NCBI GenBank assembly: GCA_947632025.1
Contig: CANRNN010000005.1
Span: forward strand, 1 to 64,000
Length of the DNA: 64,000 bases
Reading direction: 5' to 3'
DNA from: an uncultured Clostridia bacterium
Lineage (GTDB): Bacteria; Bacillota; Clostridia; Oscillospirales; Ruminococcaceae
Shown here: positions 6,967-16,410 of the stretch, piece by piece
How the letters are laid out: each line of letters opens with the position of its first letter
How positions within the stretch are numbered: the stretch's first letter is position 1
Program-made: the position numbers and the translations under genes
The notes under the pieces: generated by a model
The model's database searches: none
What the model was told of the DNA's origin: nothing
Seen by the model: only the letters and a program-made list of their open reading frames with translations

Positions 6967-7992
6967 TTAACGGATATCGCAGTTCGGGAGAGCAGTCCTG
7001 AGCTCCGACAGCTTTCCGTGCGGAAACTCGTTGTCGTCAATTTCAAGAATCTGAAGCCAAGTCATTTTCGCGAGCGGCGAGGGGTCGTAAATCTCGTTGT
7101 CGGACAAATTGAGAATTTCAAGCTTTGTAAGCCCCGTCACCGCCGAAACATCGGAAATTTCGTTGTCCGAAAGATACAGGTCAATAAGGTTCGTAAGGCT
7201 CGAAACGGGCGAAATATCGCGCAGATCGTTGTCCTCAAGATAGAGATACCTAAGTCCCGTAAGGCTTGACAGCGGTCTTATGTCCGTAATCTCGTTGTCG
7301 GAAAGCCGCAGCGACGTAAGCGAAGTCAGCCCCGACAGCGCGGAAACATCTCTTATGTCGTTGTCGGAGAGCGTGAGATTTTTAAGATTTGTAAGACCGC
7401 CGAGCGGCGAGATATCGTAAATGTCGTTGTCGAAAAGCGTCAGCGTGTGCAGATTTTTGAGGTTCGCAAGCGGCGAAATATCCCGCACGTCGCAGTCCGC
7501 CAGCGTAAGCGCGATCAGGTTTTCGAGCCGTCCGATTTCGCGCATATCCGTAGCCGTCAGCCGCTCGTTTGTGAGAGTAAGCGTGGTGGTGTCCGCGACG
7601 GAATAGCTTTGCCCGCGGATAATAACGACATTCCCGCTCTCCGAGGGGGATTGAGGTGCGGAGCTTTCGGGAGAACTTGCGCTGCTTTGCGGAACGTTCT
7701 CCACAGGCGCGGAACTTTCAACGCTTGCTATACTTTGTGAACTTTCCGAACTCTGCACACTTTCGCTTGTCGAAGCCTGAGAACTCTCCGAACTTTCGCT
7801 TTCAAGAGAATTTTGTGAACTTTCTGAACTCTCCGGACTTTCCGAGATGTTTGAGGAACTTTCCGAAATTTCAAATCCCTTTGAACCGCTGTCGATATAG
7901 TCCGCGCCGCCGGTGCTGCCGTTACAGCCTGAGATGCACATTACTGTCAAAAAAGCCACAGCAGACAAAAAAGCCGTTTTTTTCTTTTTCAT
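6967..7992 (-). CDS. Leucine-rich-repeat surface lipoprotein
   Basis: This 341-residue protein starts with a lipoprotein signal peptide (MKKKKTAFLSAVAFL, lipobox CISGC with Cys at about residue 23). A serine/glutamate-rich linker of about 85 residues follows. Then come seven to eight 22-residue leucine-rich repeats of the internalin type (consensus LxxLxxLxLSDNEIxDISPL). It is probably lipid-anchored on the outer face of the membrane, with the linker spanning the wall and the repeats binding a protein or glycan. The start is set by GGGAGGC before the ATG; a frame nine residues longer lacks this. It is monocistronic. Confidence 0.88.
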   Translation of the reverse strand: MKKKKTAFLSAVAFLTVMCISGCNGSTGGADYIDSGSKGFEISESSSNISESPESSESSQNSLESESSESSQASTSESVQSSESSQSIASVESSAPVENVPQSSASSPESSAPQSPSESGNVVIIRGQSYSVADTTTLTLTNERLTATDMREIGRLENLIALTLADCDVRDISPLANLKNLHTLTLFDNDIYDISPLGGLTNLKNLTLSDNDIRDVSALSGLTSLTSLRLSDNEITDIRPLSSLTGLRYLYLEDNDLRDISPVSSLTNLIDLYLSDNEISDVSAVTGLTKLEILNLSDNEIYDPSPLAKMTWLQILEIDDNEFPHGKLSELRTALPNCDIR

Positions 7993-8024
7993 ATGAACTG
8001 CCTCCCATATTGTTTTCACTCTAA

Positions 8025-8053
8025 ATTATACAACTTAAACCTTGTTTTGTCAA
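8025..8053 (-). promoter_or_regulatory. Promoter of the LRR lipoprotein gene
   Basis: TTGACA (8048-8053) and TATAAT (8025-8030), minus strand, 17-nt spacer. Confidence 0.8.
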
Positions 8054-8087
8054 GACGGAAAACGATTACATTTTTTTGTGAAATTAC

Positions 8088-8116
8088 TTGAAATTTCGGA
8101 ATAGATATGGTATAAT
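8088..8116 (+). promoter_or_regulatory. Promoter of pgm
   Basis: TTGAAA (8088-8093) and TATAAT (8111-8116), 17-nt spacer with extended -10 TG, divergent from the lipoprotein promoter. Confidence 0.8.
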
Positions 8117-8136
8117 GTATATAGCGCATATATACT

Positions 8137-8200
8137 TGGAAATTAGGTAAGATGTCGGAGCCACCCTCTAACCTCTTACCTCTAATATCTAATTTCTAAA
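8137..8200. repeat. Low-complexity inverted repeat in the pgm leader
   Basis: AAATTAGGTAAGA on the left is mirrored by TCTTACCT...CTAATTT on the right, the right side being iterated CTCTAA/CTTACC words. It lies between the pgm promoter and ribosome site and so would be part of the mRNA leader. Confidence 0.55.
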
Positions 8201-8216
8201 CAGGAGGTCTTTTCCA

Positions 8217-9935
8217 ATGGCGGATATTCAAAAACTGTATGAGCTTTGGCTCGAAAAGGCGGTCGAGGACCCCGATCTCAAAAAAGAACTGGAGTCTGTC
8301 AAAAACGACGAGGAAGGGAAATCCGACCGTTTCTACCGCGAACTGGAATTCGGTACGGCGGGACTTCGCGGAGTTATAGGCGCGGGTACTAACCGTATGA
8401 ACGTCTACACCGTAAAGCAGGCGACTCAGGGACTGGCGGATTATATCATCAAAGAGGGTCTGGAAAAAAGCGTCGCTATAGCTTACGACAGCCGCATAAA
8501 AGCGGATTATTTCGCACGCTCGGCGGCGGAAGTCCTCGCGGCAAACGGAATAAAGGTACATATCTATAAAGAGCTTATGCCTACGCCTATGCTCTCGTGG
8601 GCGGTAAGATATCTTAAGTGCGGCGCGGGCATAGTCGTAACAGCGTCACATAACCCCGCAAAGTACAACGGATATAAGGTCTACGGCGCGGACGGCTGCC
8701 AGATGACCTCCGAGGCGGCTGATAAGGTACTCGCTAATATCCTTAAAACGGATATGTTCGGCGGAATAAAGTCGGTCGGCTTTGAAAAAGCAGTTTCCGA
8801 CGGCATCGTAAAGTATATAGACGATTCCGTTATCGACGCCTATATCGCAAAAGTCCGTGAGCAGAGCCTTCACAGCGACCTCGTGCCTTCAAGTAACCTC
8901 AAAGTCGTTTATACCCCCCTCAACGGTACGGGAAACAAGCCCGTCCGCCGTATTCTGAAAGAAATAGGCGTAAAGGACGTTGTCGTAGTGCCGGAACAGG
9001 AAAATCCCGACGGGAATTTCACTACCTGCCCGTACCCGAATCCCGAAATCCGCGAGGCGCTGCAGAAAGGTCTTGAACTCTGCGATAAGGAAAAGCCCGA
9101 TCTGCTGCTCGCGACAGACCCCGACTGCGACCGCGTGGGAATCGCCGTTCCCGACGGCAACGGCGGCTACGAGCTGTTCACAGGAAACGAAACGGGCGCG
9201 CTGCTGCTCGATTATGTCTGCAAGGAGCGTATCGCTCTCGGAAGAATGCCCAAAAATCCCGTTGCGGTAAAAACAATAGTTACCAGCGACATCACGAAGG
9301 CTATCGCCAAAAAATACGGCGTGGAACTGCGTGAGGTGCTTACGGGATTCAAATACATCGGCGAACAGGTCGGTCTGCTTGAAGCGGCAGGCGAGGAAGA
9401 GCGCTATATCTTCGGCTTCGAGGAGAGCTACGGCTACCTCGCGGGCGGTTATGTGCGCGATAAGGACGCAGTCGTGGCGTCTATGCTCATCTGCGAAATG
9501 GCGGCGTATTACCGCTCCAAGGGCGTTTCCATGATAGAAGCAAGAAAACGTATGTACGACGAGTACGGCGTATACCTCAACAAAGTCGAGAGCGTCGGCT
9601 TCGAGGGCGAAGCAGGTATGACCAAGATGAAGGAAATTATGGGCGGTCTGCGCAAGGACGCTCCCAAGAGCATCGGCGGGCTTAAGGTGCTGGCTGTCAC
9701 CGACTACAAGGAGAGCAAGACCGTTACCGCCGAAGGCAAGACCTCCGAGGTGAAGCTCCCTAAGAGCGACGTTATAACGTTCACGCTCGAAAACGACGCG
9801 TCGGTCATCATTCGTCCGTCGGGTACAGAGCCGAAAATCAAGGCTTATTATACCACAAAGTGTGACAAGAAAGAGGACGCTGCCGCTCTTCAGGCAAAAC
9901 TTTCGGCAGATTTCACAAAAATTCTCGGAGTTTGA
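8217..9935 (+). CDS. pgm: Phosphoglucomutase/phosphomannomutase (alpha-D-phosphohexomutase)
   Basis: The enzyme interconverts glucose-1-P and glucose-6-P (or mannose equivalents), linking glycolysis to glycogen, wall and sugar-nucleotide synthesis. The 572-residue length matches the long PgcA-type mutases of Firmicutes. Motifs in order are GTAGLRG (sugar/phosphate entry), the phosphoserine loop TASHNP, the magnesium loop DPDCDR, the sugar-binding GFEESYG, and the phosphate-binding RPSGTEPK near the C-terminus. AGGAGG precedes the ATG. It is transcribed alone from its own promoter, and the next gene has another. Confidence 0.95.
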   Translation: MADIQKLYELWLEKAVEDPDLKKELESVKNDEEGKSDRFYRELEFGTAGLRGVIGAGTNRMNVYTVKQATQGLADYIIKEGLEKSVAIAYDSRIKADYFARSAAEVLAANGIKVHIYKELMPTPMLSWAVRYLKCGAGIVVTASHNPAKYNGYKVYGADGCQMTSEAADKVLANILKTDMFGGIKSVGFEKAVSDGIVKYIDDSVIDAYIAKVREQSLHSDLVPSSNLKVVYTPLNGTGNKPVRRILKEIGVKDVVVVPEQENPDGNFTTCPYPNPEIREALQKGLELCDKEKPDLLLATDPDCDRVGIAVPDGNGGYELFTGNETGALLLDYVCKERIALGRMPKNPVAVKTIVTSDITKAIAKKYGVELREVLTGFKYIGEQVGLLEAAGEEERYIFGFEESYGYLAGGYVRDKDAVVASMLICEMAAYYRSKGVSMIEARKRMYDEYGVYLNKVESVGFEGEAGMTKMKEIMGGLRKDAPKSIGGLKVLAVTDYKESKTVTAEGKTSEVKLPKSDVITFTLENDASVIIRPSGTEPKIKAYYTTKCDKKEDAAALQAKLSADFTKILGV

Positions 9936-9971
9936 TTCTCGAATTTGTGAATTCCGTCATCTGAAAAGCCC

Positions 9972-10000
9972 TTGCAATTTTCCGTGGAGTGTGTTATAAT
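9972..10000 (+). promoter_or_regulatory. Promoter of rpmE
   Basis: TTGCAA (9972-9977) and TATAAT (9995-10000), 17-nt spacer, extended -10 TG. From the -35 through the bases after the -10 it matches the hpt promoter at 30 of 33 positions. Confidence 0.8.
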
Positions 10001-10059
10001 TAAAAGGTATTGATATGCAATTACGGAAATTTGCAGATAAAGATGAGAGGTGACAATCA

Positions 10060-10263
10060 ATGAAAGAGGGAATCCACCCCGATTATCAGCCGACGACTAT
10101 AAAGTGCGCCTGCGGAAACGTTATCGAAACACGTTCCACAAAAAAGGACATCAGAGTCGAGATATGCTCTAAGTGCCACCCGTTCTATACGGGCAAGCAG
10201 AAGCTGGTCGACAGCGGCGGACGCGTAGACAGATTCAAGAAGCGCTACAATATCGGCAAGTAA
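10060..10263 (+). CDS. rpmE: 50S ribosomal protein L31 (zinc form)
   Basis: L31 bridges the large and small subunits. The 67 residues carry CxC (16, 18) and CxxC (36, 39), the zinc-binding set of the C+ form. The MKEGIHPDY start and the HPFYTGKQK block are typical. AGAGGTGAC precedes the ATG. It is monocistronic, with its own promoter and terminator. Confidence 0.97.
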   Translation: MKEGIHPDYQPTTIKCACGNVIETRSTKKDIRVEICSKCHPFYTGKQKLVDSGGRVDRFKKRYNIGK

Positions 10264-10290
10264 AAGCGCTTGGTTAATTGTTGAAAAGGA

Positions 10291-10326
10291 AAACTCACGC
10301 ATGAGCATTTGTGCGTGAGTTTTTGT
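10291..10326 (+). terminator. Terminator after rpmE
   Basis: AAACTCACGCA and TGCGTGAGTTT form a long stem followed by T residues. Confidence 0.85.
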
Positions 10327-10359
10327 TTCCGTAAGGAGCGAATTTTGTCGGGAGGACGA

Positions 10360-10980
10360 ATGGAGTACAGGACGATAGCGGGGCGCTGTGAAGCGCGTTT
10401 TGAGGAGAAAAAATCGGAATTCATAGGGTATGCCGCCCCCGTTTCAAGCGAGGAGGAGGCTGTCGGATTTATCGAGGAAATACGCACTATGCACCGAAAG
10501 GCAACGCATAACTGCTACGCATATATACTGCGGGAAAATTCGGCGGCGCGTCATTCCGACGACGGCGAACCGTCGGGTACGGCAGGTGTGCCTATATACG
10601 AGGTGCTGCGAAAAGGGGGACTTACCGATATAGTTTGTGTGGTAACGCGCTATTTCGGCGGAATACTGCTGGGCGCGGGAGGACTTGTAAGGGCGTACAC
10701 CCGCGCTGCAAAGGACGCCGTCGACGCGGCTGAAATAAAGGTCATGGCAATGTCGGAGGAACTTAAAATTTCGCTTGATTACGCGCTTTACGGGAGAATG
10801 CCCGCGATATTTCAGCTGTTCGACGTTAAGGTCGAAAACGAGAATTTCGGCGGGAATGTGGAAATAACTCTCCGCGTCCGCGCGGAACAGTCCGAGGAAT
10901 TTCAAAAGTCACTAGTGGATTCCTGTAACGGAAAAATTATTGTGCAAGGTCTACAAAAAGATTGGTATAATTTTGCGTAA
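10360..10980 (+). CDS. yigZ: YigZ/IMPACT-family protein
   Basis: The 206-residue protein has the IMPACT domain with the signature region HSDDGEPSGTAGVPI and RYFGGILLGAGGL, then the C-terminal alpha/beta domain of YigZ. Family members are linked to translation control and were once called proline dipeptidases; no enzyme activity is certain. The ATG at 10360 follows GGGAGGA. A longer frame starts inside the rpmE terminator and is not credible. dgt lies 94 nt downstream. Confidence 0.92.
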   Translation: MEYRTIAGRCEARFEEKKSEFIGYAAPVSSEEEAVGFIEEIRTMHRKATHNCYAYILRENSAARHSDDGEPSGTAGVPIYEVLRKGGLTDIVCVVTRYFGGILLGAGGLVRAYTRAAKDAVDAAEIKVMAMSEELKISLDYALYGRMPAIFQLFDVKVENENFGGNVEITLRVRAEQSEEFQKSLVDSCNGKIIVQGLQKDWYNFA

Positions 10981-11074
10981 AATGACGAAAATTCCGGAGC
11001 AAAAAAGGTAAAATCAGTCGAGAATTGTATTTAATATTGTAAGGGTATTTTTTTGATTTTTTCAGGAGGAATTT

Positions 11075-12085
11075 ATGCTGCCGCGTGAGAGAATTATGGC
11101 AAACGAGCGCTTGACGCTTTCGGAATACGCGTGCAAAGCCGAGGACAGTCGCGGCAGACAGGTGTACGAAAAACCCTGCGATTTCCGCACGGATTTTCAG
11201 CGCGACCGCGACAGGATAATTCACTGTAATTCCTTTCGCAGATTAAAGCATAAAACTCAGGTGTTCCTTATACCGCACAGCGACCATTACCGCACGCGGC
11301 TCACTCACACGCTTGAGGTAAGCCAGATATCGCGGACTGTCGCGTGCGCGCTGGGCTTGAATGAGGATCTGACCGAAGCCGTCGCGCTCGGACACGACCT
11401 CGGACATACGCCGTTCGGACACGACGGAGAACGTATTTTGAACAAACTTATGCCGTGCGGATTTGCGCATAATCTCCAGAGCAGGCGCGTGGTAGAACGC
11501 CTTGAAAAGGACGGGCAGGGGCTTAATCTCACGTTTGAGGTCGTCGACGGGATAGTCGGACATCGGGGCAGCTCGGCGCTTCCCGTGACGCTGGAGGGGA
11601 GAGTTGTCCGCTTCTGCGATAAGATAGCATACATCAATCACGATATAGAGGACGCGATACGCGGCGGAGTTATAACGGCGCAGATGCTTCCCGAAAAACC
11701 CGTGAGGATCCTCGGAAAAACGAAATCAGAGCGTATAACGAGCCTTGTGCGCTCGCTTGTGGAAAACAGCGGCAGCGATATTTTATTTGACAGCACGACC
11801 GAAGAAGCTTTCGGGGAGCTGCGGGAATTTATGTTTGAGAAAGTCTATCGTGCGGCTCCAACAATAGCGGAGAAGGACAAGGCTTCCCGTATCGTGGAAT
11901 ATCTTTTCGGGTATTTTTTGAAGCACAAGGACGAAATGCCGCCGCTTTACATCGAGATTGCCGACAGCGAGGGCATCGAACGTGCGGTCGGCGACTACAT
12001 AAGCGGAATGACCGACGAGTACGCTGTTGATTACTTCAAAAAGCTTTTTATTCCCAAAGGCTGGAACAAAGGCTACATCGACTAG
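11075..12085 (+). CDS. dgt: Deoxyguanosinetriphosphate triphosphohydrolase-like protein
   Basis: HD-domain enzymes of this family remove triphosphate from dNTPs and tune the nucleotide pool. The 336 residues show the metal-binding set: H in THTLEVSQ, the HD pair in GHDLGHTPFGHDGE, and a later D in YINHDIEDA. GGAGGAATTT precedes the ATG. A -10-like TATAAT with a TG extension at 10966-10971 could give it its own promoter, but the -35 is poor. dgt upstream of dnaG and rpoD is a common order in Clostridia, which supports a DNA-replication context. Confidence 0.92.
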   Translation: MLPRERIMANERLTLSEYACKAEDSRGRQVYEKPCDFRTDFQRDRDRIIHCNSFRRLKHKTQVFLIPHSDHYRTRLTHTLEVSQISRTVACALGLNEDLTEAVALGHDLGHTPFGHDGERILNKLMPCGFAHNLQSRRVVERLEKDGQGLNLTFEVVDGIVGHRGSSALPVTLEGRVVRFCDKIAYINHDIEDAIRGGVITAQMLPEKPVRILGKTKSERITSLVRSLVENSGSDILFDSTTEEAFGELREFMFEKVYRAAPTIAEKDKASRIVEYLFGYFLKHKDEMPPLYIEIADSEGIERAVGDYISGMTDEYAVDYFKKLFIPKGWNKGYID

Positions 12086-12345
12086 CGGCTGCCGCAGTGA
12101 GAGCCTTTGGGGCGCGAACATCGTGTTCGCGCTATGTTGGCTCTCCTTGCAACATCGTGTTGCCGCGGGCGTTCGCTTCGCGCGTAGACAAAGACTTGCA
12201 ATAATATTGCGCGAGAATATTGTGGACGATTATCAGTGGCGGCGAATCGCCGCAGTGATAACTGTGACAATCAAATACTTCGCCGACAGGCGAAATTCCT
12301 TGTCCAATACTGTGAACTGTACACTGTACACTGTAAACTGTAATT
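12086..12345. repeat. Hairpin cluster plus partial copy of the intergenic repeat element
   Basis: The dgt-dnaG gap holds a series of short palindromes, several with triplet loops: GCGAACA-TCG-TGTTCGC, GCAACA-TCG-TGTTGC, GCAATA-A-TATTGC. A composite hairpin spans 12230-12261 (TTATCA ... TGATAA enclosing GCGGCGA-A-TCGCCGC). An outer pair GAGAGCC/GGCTCTC encloses the first. From 12265 to 12340 the sequence matches one end of the element at 644-1129, including its CAGTGTA-type arm. No gene is seen. The cluster resembles REP/BIME-like palindromic repeats. Confidence 0.7.
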
Positions 12346-12356
12346 AAGGGGTAGAT

Positions 12357-14105
12357 ATGCGTTTATCGGACGATTTTATACAGAAAATACGCGAAAACAG
12401 CGATATAGTGTCAATAGCGCAGAGCTATGTCGAGCTTAAACGCTCCGGCAGCAGTTATATGTGCCGCTGCCCGTTCCATGCGGAGAAAACGCCGTCCTGC
12501 TCTATCTCGGCGGACAAGCAGCTGTTCCATTGCTTCGGCTGCGGTGCGGGCGGCGACGTTATAACATTCGTCAGAATGATAGAGAATCTTGACTATATCG
12601 ACGCGGTAAAGCTCCTTGCAGAGCGTGCGGGAATATCAATGCCGGAGGATAACAGTACCGGCGAGGATCTCTCGAAAAAAAGAATGCGCTTGTATGAAAT
12701 GAACCGCGAGGCAGGACGCTTCTTCCACCAGACACTGTATTCGGGACAATTCCCGCAGGGACTGGAATATCTCCACAGACGCGGACTGACCGACCATACG
12801 ATAAAGCTCTTCGGGCTTGGCTACGCACCCGACGATTATCATTATTTACATAAATACCTGAAAAGTCTGGGCTACAGCGATTTCGATATGTTCGACGGGT
12901 CGCTGCTTGCCGCAAACGGAAATAAAATGTACGATAAATTCCGCGACAGAGTGATGTTTCCGATTTTCGACACAAGAGGAAATATCGCCGCGTTCGGCGG
13001 GAGAACTCTCAAAAAGGACGACAGAACACCAAAATATCTCAACAGCGGCGAAACTATCGCGTTCAACAAGCGGAATATGCTTTTCGCGCTGAATAAGGCG
13101 AAAAATTCCAAAGCGGATTATTTTATACTCTGCGAGGGGTATATGGACGTTATCTCGCTTCATCAGGCGGGATTCGACAGCGCGGTTGCGTCGCTTGGTA
13201 CTTCGCTTACCGAACAGCAGACAAATCTTATCGCAAGACTTAACAAAAAGAGTGTCGTGCTGTCCTACGATTCGGATACAGCCGGACAGACCGCCGCGTC
13301 AAGGGCAATAAATATGTTCTCGGCGGTCGGGATACACGCAAGGGTGCTGCGCGTAGAGGGCGCAAAAGATCCGGACGAGTTCATCAAAAAATACGGAGCG
13401 GCTGCTTTTAAGGAGCTTATCGAGAAGTCGGCGGGCGCGTTCGATTTTCAGATGTCAAAGCTCTCGGACGGACTGGATATAAATTCCGACGACGGGAAAA
13501 GCGAGCTTCTTAGGCGTTCCGTCCCGTTCCTTAGCGGCATCGGAAACGATATCGACAGGGCGGTCTATATTTCTAAGGTCGCAAAAAATACGGGCATTCC
13601 CGCCGAAACAATAACCGGTATCGTAAACCGCGAGATGCGCCGCAGTAAACGCCGCGAATATTCGGCACAGCAGTCCGCGGCAATTAGAGGAACGTTTGAT
13701 AAGATAAATCCCGATTCCCGAAAATTCCCGAAAGAAGAACGCGCCGAGCGCGGTATAATCTGTTTTTTGTATCATAATCCGGACAGGCTCGGCTGGCTTT
13801 CCGAAAGGCTTACGGGCGAGTTTTTGACTGTTTTCAACAAAAAAGTATTTGAGTTTGTAAAAAAACTTATACAAAGCGGGATAGAACCCGATATTTCTCT
13901 GTTCAATGAGGAATTTGAACCCTCGGAAATGGGCAGAATAACTGAAATGATAAGCGACGGCAAGTTTGCCGATAACCTCGATGTGGTCGGGGATTTTGTG
14001 AAGGTCATAAATGAAAGCGCCGCTCCCGCACAGAAGGATCCGAGGGAGATGACAGCGGAGGATCTTCTTAATATCGTTCAAAAGACAAAGGAGAGTCGAA
14101 AGTAA
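12357..14105 (+). CDS. dnaG: DNA primase DnaG
   Basis: DnaG makes RNA primers at the replication fork. The 582-residue protein starts with the CHC2 zinc-binding domain (CPFH near 40 and CFGCGAGGD near 62). The TOPRIM core follows with the EGYMDV motif and the SYDSDTAG acidic cluster, and then a C-terminal helicase-binding region. The start follows AAGGGG. Its stop codon directly abuts the next ATG (first rpoD gene), the classic macromolecular-synthesis arrangement. The replicative helicase partner, dnaB, is also in this window at about 60 kb. Confidence 0.97.
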   Translation: MRLSDDFIQKIRENSDIVSIAQSYVELKRSGSSYMCRCPFHAEKTPSCSISADKQLFHCFGCGAGGDVITFVRMIENLDYIDAVKLLAERAGISMPEDNSTGEDLSKKRMRLYEMNREAGRFFHQTLYSGQFPQGLEYLHRRGLTDHTIKLFGLGYAPDDYHYLHKYLKSLGYSDFDMFDGSLLAANGNKMYDKFRDRVMFPIFDTRGNIAAFGGRTLKKDDRTPKYLNSGETIAFNKRNMLFALNKAKNSKADYFILCEGYMDVISLHQAGFDSAVASLGTSLTEQQTNLIARLNKKSVVLSYDSDTAGQTAASRAINMFSAVGIHARVLRVEGAKDPDEFIKKYGAAAFKELIEKSAGAFDFQMSKLSDGLDINSDDGKSELLRRSVPFLSGIGNDIDRAVYISKVAKNTGIPAETITGIVNREMRRSKRREYSAQQSAAIRGTFDKINPDSRKFPKEERAERGIICFLYHNPDRLGWLSERLTGEFLTVFNKKVFEFVKKLIQSGIEPDISLFNEEFEPSEMGRITEMISDGKFADNLDVVGDFVKVINESAAPAQKDPREMTAEDLLNIVQKTKESRK

Positions 14106-15188
14106 ATGGGATATTCAAATTCTATTGAGGATCTGCTTAAAGAGGGCAGGACCCGCGGAAGCCTGACCGCAAAGGAGGTAAGCGACGCACTTGAGCAGTC
14201 GGGTATGAGCGACGAGCAGATAAGCCGCCTGTTTGAGAAAATCTCGGATATGAATATAAAGGTCGTCGATGAGGGCGACGACGAGGATATCGACTTTGAC
14301 GGCTTGTTCAACGGCGGAGGACGCGGAGATAACGACGACACGGACGACGATTACCTCGTTCCCGACGACGCCGTAAAGTCGTTCCTGAAAGATATAGGAA
14401 AGATACCGCTTCTCTCAACAGAGGAGGAAATAGAGCTTGCAGAGCGCTACGCCAAGGAAAACGACGAAAACGCAAAGAACCGTCTTATCGAGGCAAATAT
14501 GCGTCTGGTGGTGAGTATTGCCAAAAAATATGTAAGGCGCGGTATGCAGTTTCTTGACCTTATTCAGGAGGGAAATGTCGGACTTATCAAGGCGGTCGAG
14601 AGATTCGACTACACAAAGGGATTCAAGTTCTCGACGTATGCCACATGGTGGATAAAACAGGCGATAACACGCGCTATCGCCGATCAGGCAAGAACGATAC
14701 GAATACCCGTCCATATGGTGGAAACCATAACTAAGGTTAAAAAAGCACAGGGCTACCTTCTGCACGAAAACGGCACCGAGCCTTCCGAGGAGCAGATAGC
14801 AAAATATCTCGGAATATCTTCCTCAAAGGTGAGGGAAGTGCTGCGCATTTCTCAGGATCCGGTATCGCTTGAAACCCCTATCGGAGAGGAAGAGGACAGC
14901 CATCTGGGGGATTTCATTCCCGACGAGGACGCTGTCGCTCCCGATGACGAGGCAAATCACGCTATGCTCAAGGAAACGATAATGCAGGTACTTGATACGT
15001 TAAGCGAACGGGAAAAGCTCGTAATTATGATGAGATACGGGCTGTATGACGGTCAGCAGAGAACGCTCGAATATGTCGGAGAAAAGCTTCAGGTGACACG
15101 CGAAAGAATACGCCAGATCGAAACAAAGGCAATAAGAAAGCTGCGCCACCCGTCCAGAAGCAGAAAGCTGAAGGACTTTTTGGAATAA
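14106..15188 (+). CDS. rpoD: RNA polymerase sigma factor RpoD (first copy)
   Basis: This group 1-type sigma factor has 360 residues. It shows a short region 1.1 (about 1-60), an acidic aspartate-rich spacer, region 1.2-2 with [17 protein letters not shown] and [16 protein letters not shown] (-10 recognition), region 3 RTIRIPVHM, and region 4.2 [20 protein letters not shown] (-35 recognition). It abuts dnaG with zero gap and an AAAGGAGAG site inside the end of dnaG. A second sigma gene follows. Its ending [13 protein letters not shown] is typical of the housekeeping factor of Clostridia, so it is taken as primary. Confidence 0.95.
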   Translation: MGYSNSIEDLLKEGRTRGSLTAKEVSDALEQSGMSDEQISRLFEKISDMNIKVVDEGDDEDIDFDGLFNGGGRGDNDDTDDDYLVPDDAVKSFLKDIGKIPLLSTEEEIELAERYAKENDENAKNRLIEANMRLVVSIAKKYVRRGMQFLDLIQEGNVGLIKAVERFDYTKGFKFSTYATWWIKQAITRAIADQARTIRIPVHMVETITKVKKAQGYLLHENGTEPSEEQIAKYLGISSSKVREVLRISQDPVSLETPIGEEEDSHLGDFIPDEDAVAPDDEANHAMLKETIMQVLDTLSEREKLVIMMRYGLYDGQQRTLEYVGEKLQVTRERIRQIETKAIRKLRHPSRSRKLKDFLE

Positions 15189-15239
15189 GTATGTACATAT
15201 TACAATATTACATATTCCGTTTTACGAAAGGACTTGCAA

Positions 15240-16289
15240 ATGAGTAACAGCGAAAACAAGGCGTTTAACGAGATTCTTGAGCGCGGTAAACAGGAAGGTA
15301 CACTCTCCCTTAAAGAGATATACGAGCATATCGACAACGTGGAGCTTCTCGATAAGCTCAGTGAATTTGTGGAGGTCAATAATATCAGGCTCGACGACGA
15401 TATTGTCGTCGACGAGGATCTGAAAAATGTTCAGGACGGCACAGACGAGCTGGATTCGGGCATAGGCGACGACCCCGTGAAAATACATCTTAGGGAGATC
15501 GGAAAGATCCCGCTCCTTACCTCCGATGAGGAAAAAGGACTTGCGGAGAGGATAATGTCGGGCGACGAAGCCGCACGGGAAAGGCTTATCCTCGCGAATA
15601 TGAGATTGGTCGTAAGCATAGCAAAACACTACGTCGGACGCGGAATGCCGCTGCTTGACCTTATTCAGGAGGGCTACAGCGGACTTATCAAGGCGGTCGA
15701 AAAGTACGACTATTCCAAAGGCTTCAAGTTTTCAACATACGCGACATGGTGGATTCGCCAGTCGATAACCCGTTCCATAGCCGATCAGGCAAGGACGATA
15801 CGGATCCCCGTGCATATGGTGGAAACTATTTCAAAAGTAAAGAAAACACAGAACAAGCTGCTCCACGAAAAAGGACACGAGCCGTCTATAGAGGAAGTCG
15901 CGACAGAGCTTAATATGTCGGTGAACAAGGTCCGTGAGATAATCCGCATAGCGCAGGACCCCGTGTCGCTTGAAGCTCCGGTAGGCGAGGAGGAGGACAG
16001 CTATCTGGGGGATTTCATTCCCGACGAGGACGCGCCCGCGCCGATTGATTCGGCAATGCAGGCGGTGTTCAAGGACGAGCTGAACAAGGCGCTCGACACG
16101 CTTCCGGAACGCGAACGCGACGTGCTGAAATTCCGTTACGGAGTTGGATTCGACCGCGCGCATACGCTTGAAGAAGTCGGCAGGGAATTTAAGGTAACAC
16201 GGGAGAGGATACGCCAGATAGAGGCAAAGGCGCTGCGCAAGCTCCGCTCCCAGAGCAAGGGAAAGGCACTGAAGGTATTTCTCGACTGA
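15240..16289 (+). CDS. Second RpoD-type sigma factor
   Basis: This 349-residue sigma-70 paralogue directly follows rpoD (51-nt gap). It keeps region 1.1-like sequence, regions 2.4 ([16 protein letters not shown]), 3 and 4.2 ([18 protein letters not shown]). Promoter-contact residues match the first copy, so both should read TTGACA/TATAAT promoters. The C-terminal tail ([13 protein letters not shown]) and most of the N-terminal 80 residues differ. The ATG at 15240 follows GAAAGGA; a TTG six bases earlier is ignored. It could be a primary-like (group 1/2) factor for growth-phase or stress use. No anti-sigma gene is adjacent. Confidence 0.92.
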   Translation: MSNSENKAFNEILERGKQEGTLSLKEIYEHIDNVELLDKLSEFVEVNNIRLDDDIVVDEDLKNVQDGTDELDSGIGDDPVKIHLREIGKIPLLTSDEEKGLAERIMSGDEAARERLILANMRLVVSIAKHYVGRGMPLLDLIQEGYSGLIKAVEKYDYSKGFKFSTYATWWIRQSITRSIADQARTIRIPVHMVETISKVKKTQNKLLHEKGHEPSIEEVATELNMSVNKVREIIRIAQDPVSLEAPVGEEEDSYLGDFIPDEDAPAPIDSAMQAVFKDELNKALDTLPERERDVLKFRYGVGFDRAHTLEEVGREFKVTRERIRQIEAKALRKLRSQSKGKALKVFLD

Positions 16290-16329
16290 ACGAACAAAAA
16301 AACGTCGGAAATACTATACATACAAAAAT

Positions 16330-16358
16330 GCCGCGGTGAAAATCCGCGGCTTTTGTTA
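16330..16358 (+). terminator. Terminator after the sigma genes
   Basis: GCCGCGG and CCGCGGC flank a 7-nt loop and are followed by TTTTGTT. Confidence 0.85.
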
Positions 16359-16410
16359 TTTGAGTTTTTTCGGGAATACTATCACAAAGGCGAAAAGGGG
16401 GATATAAATT

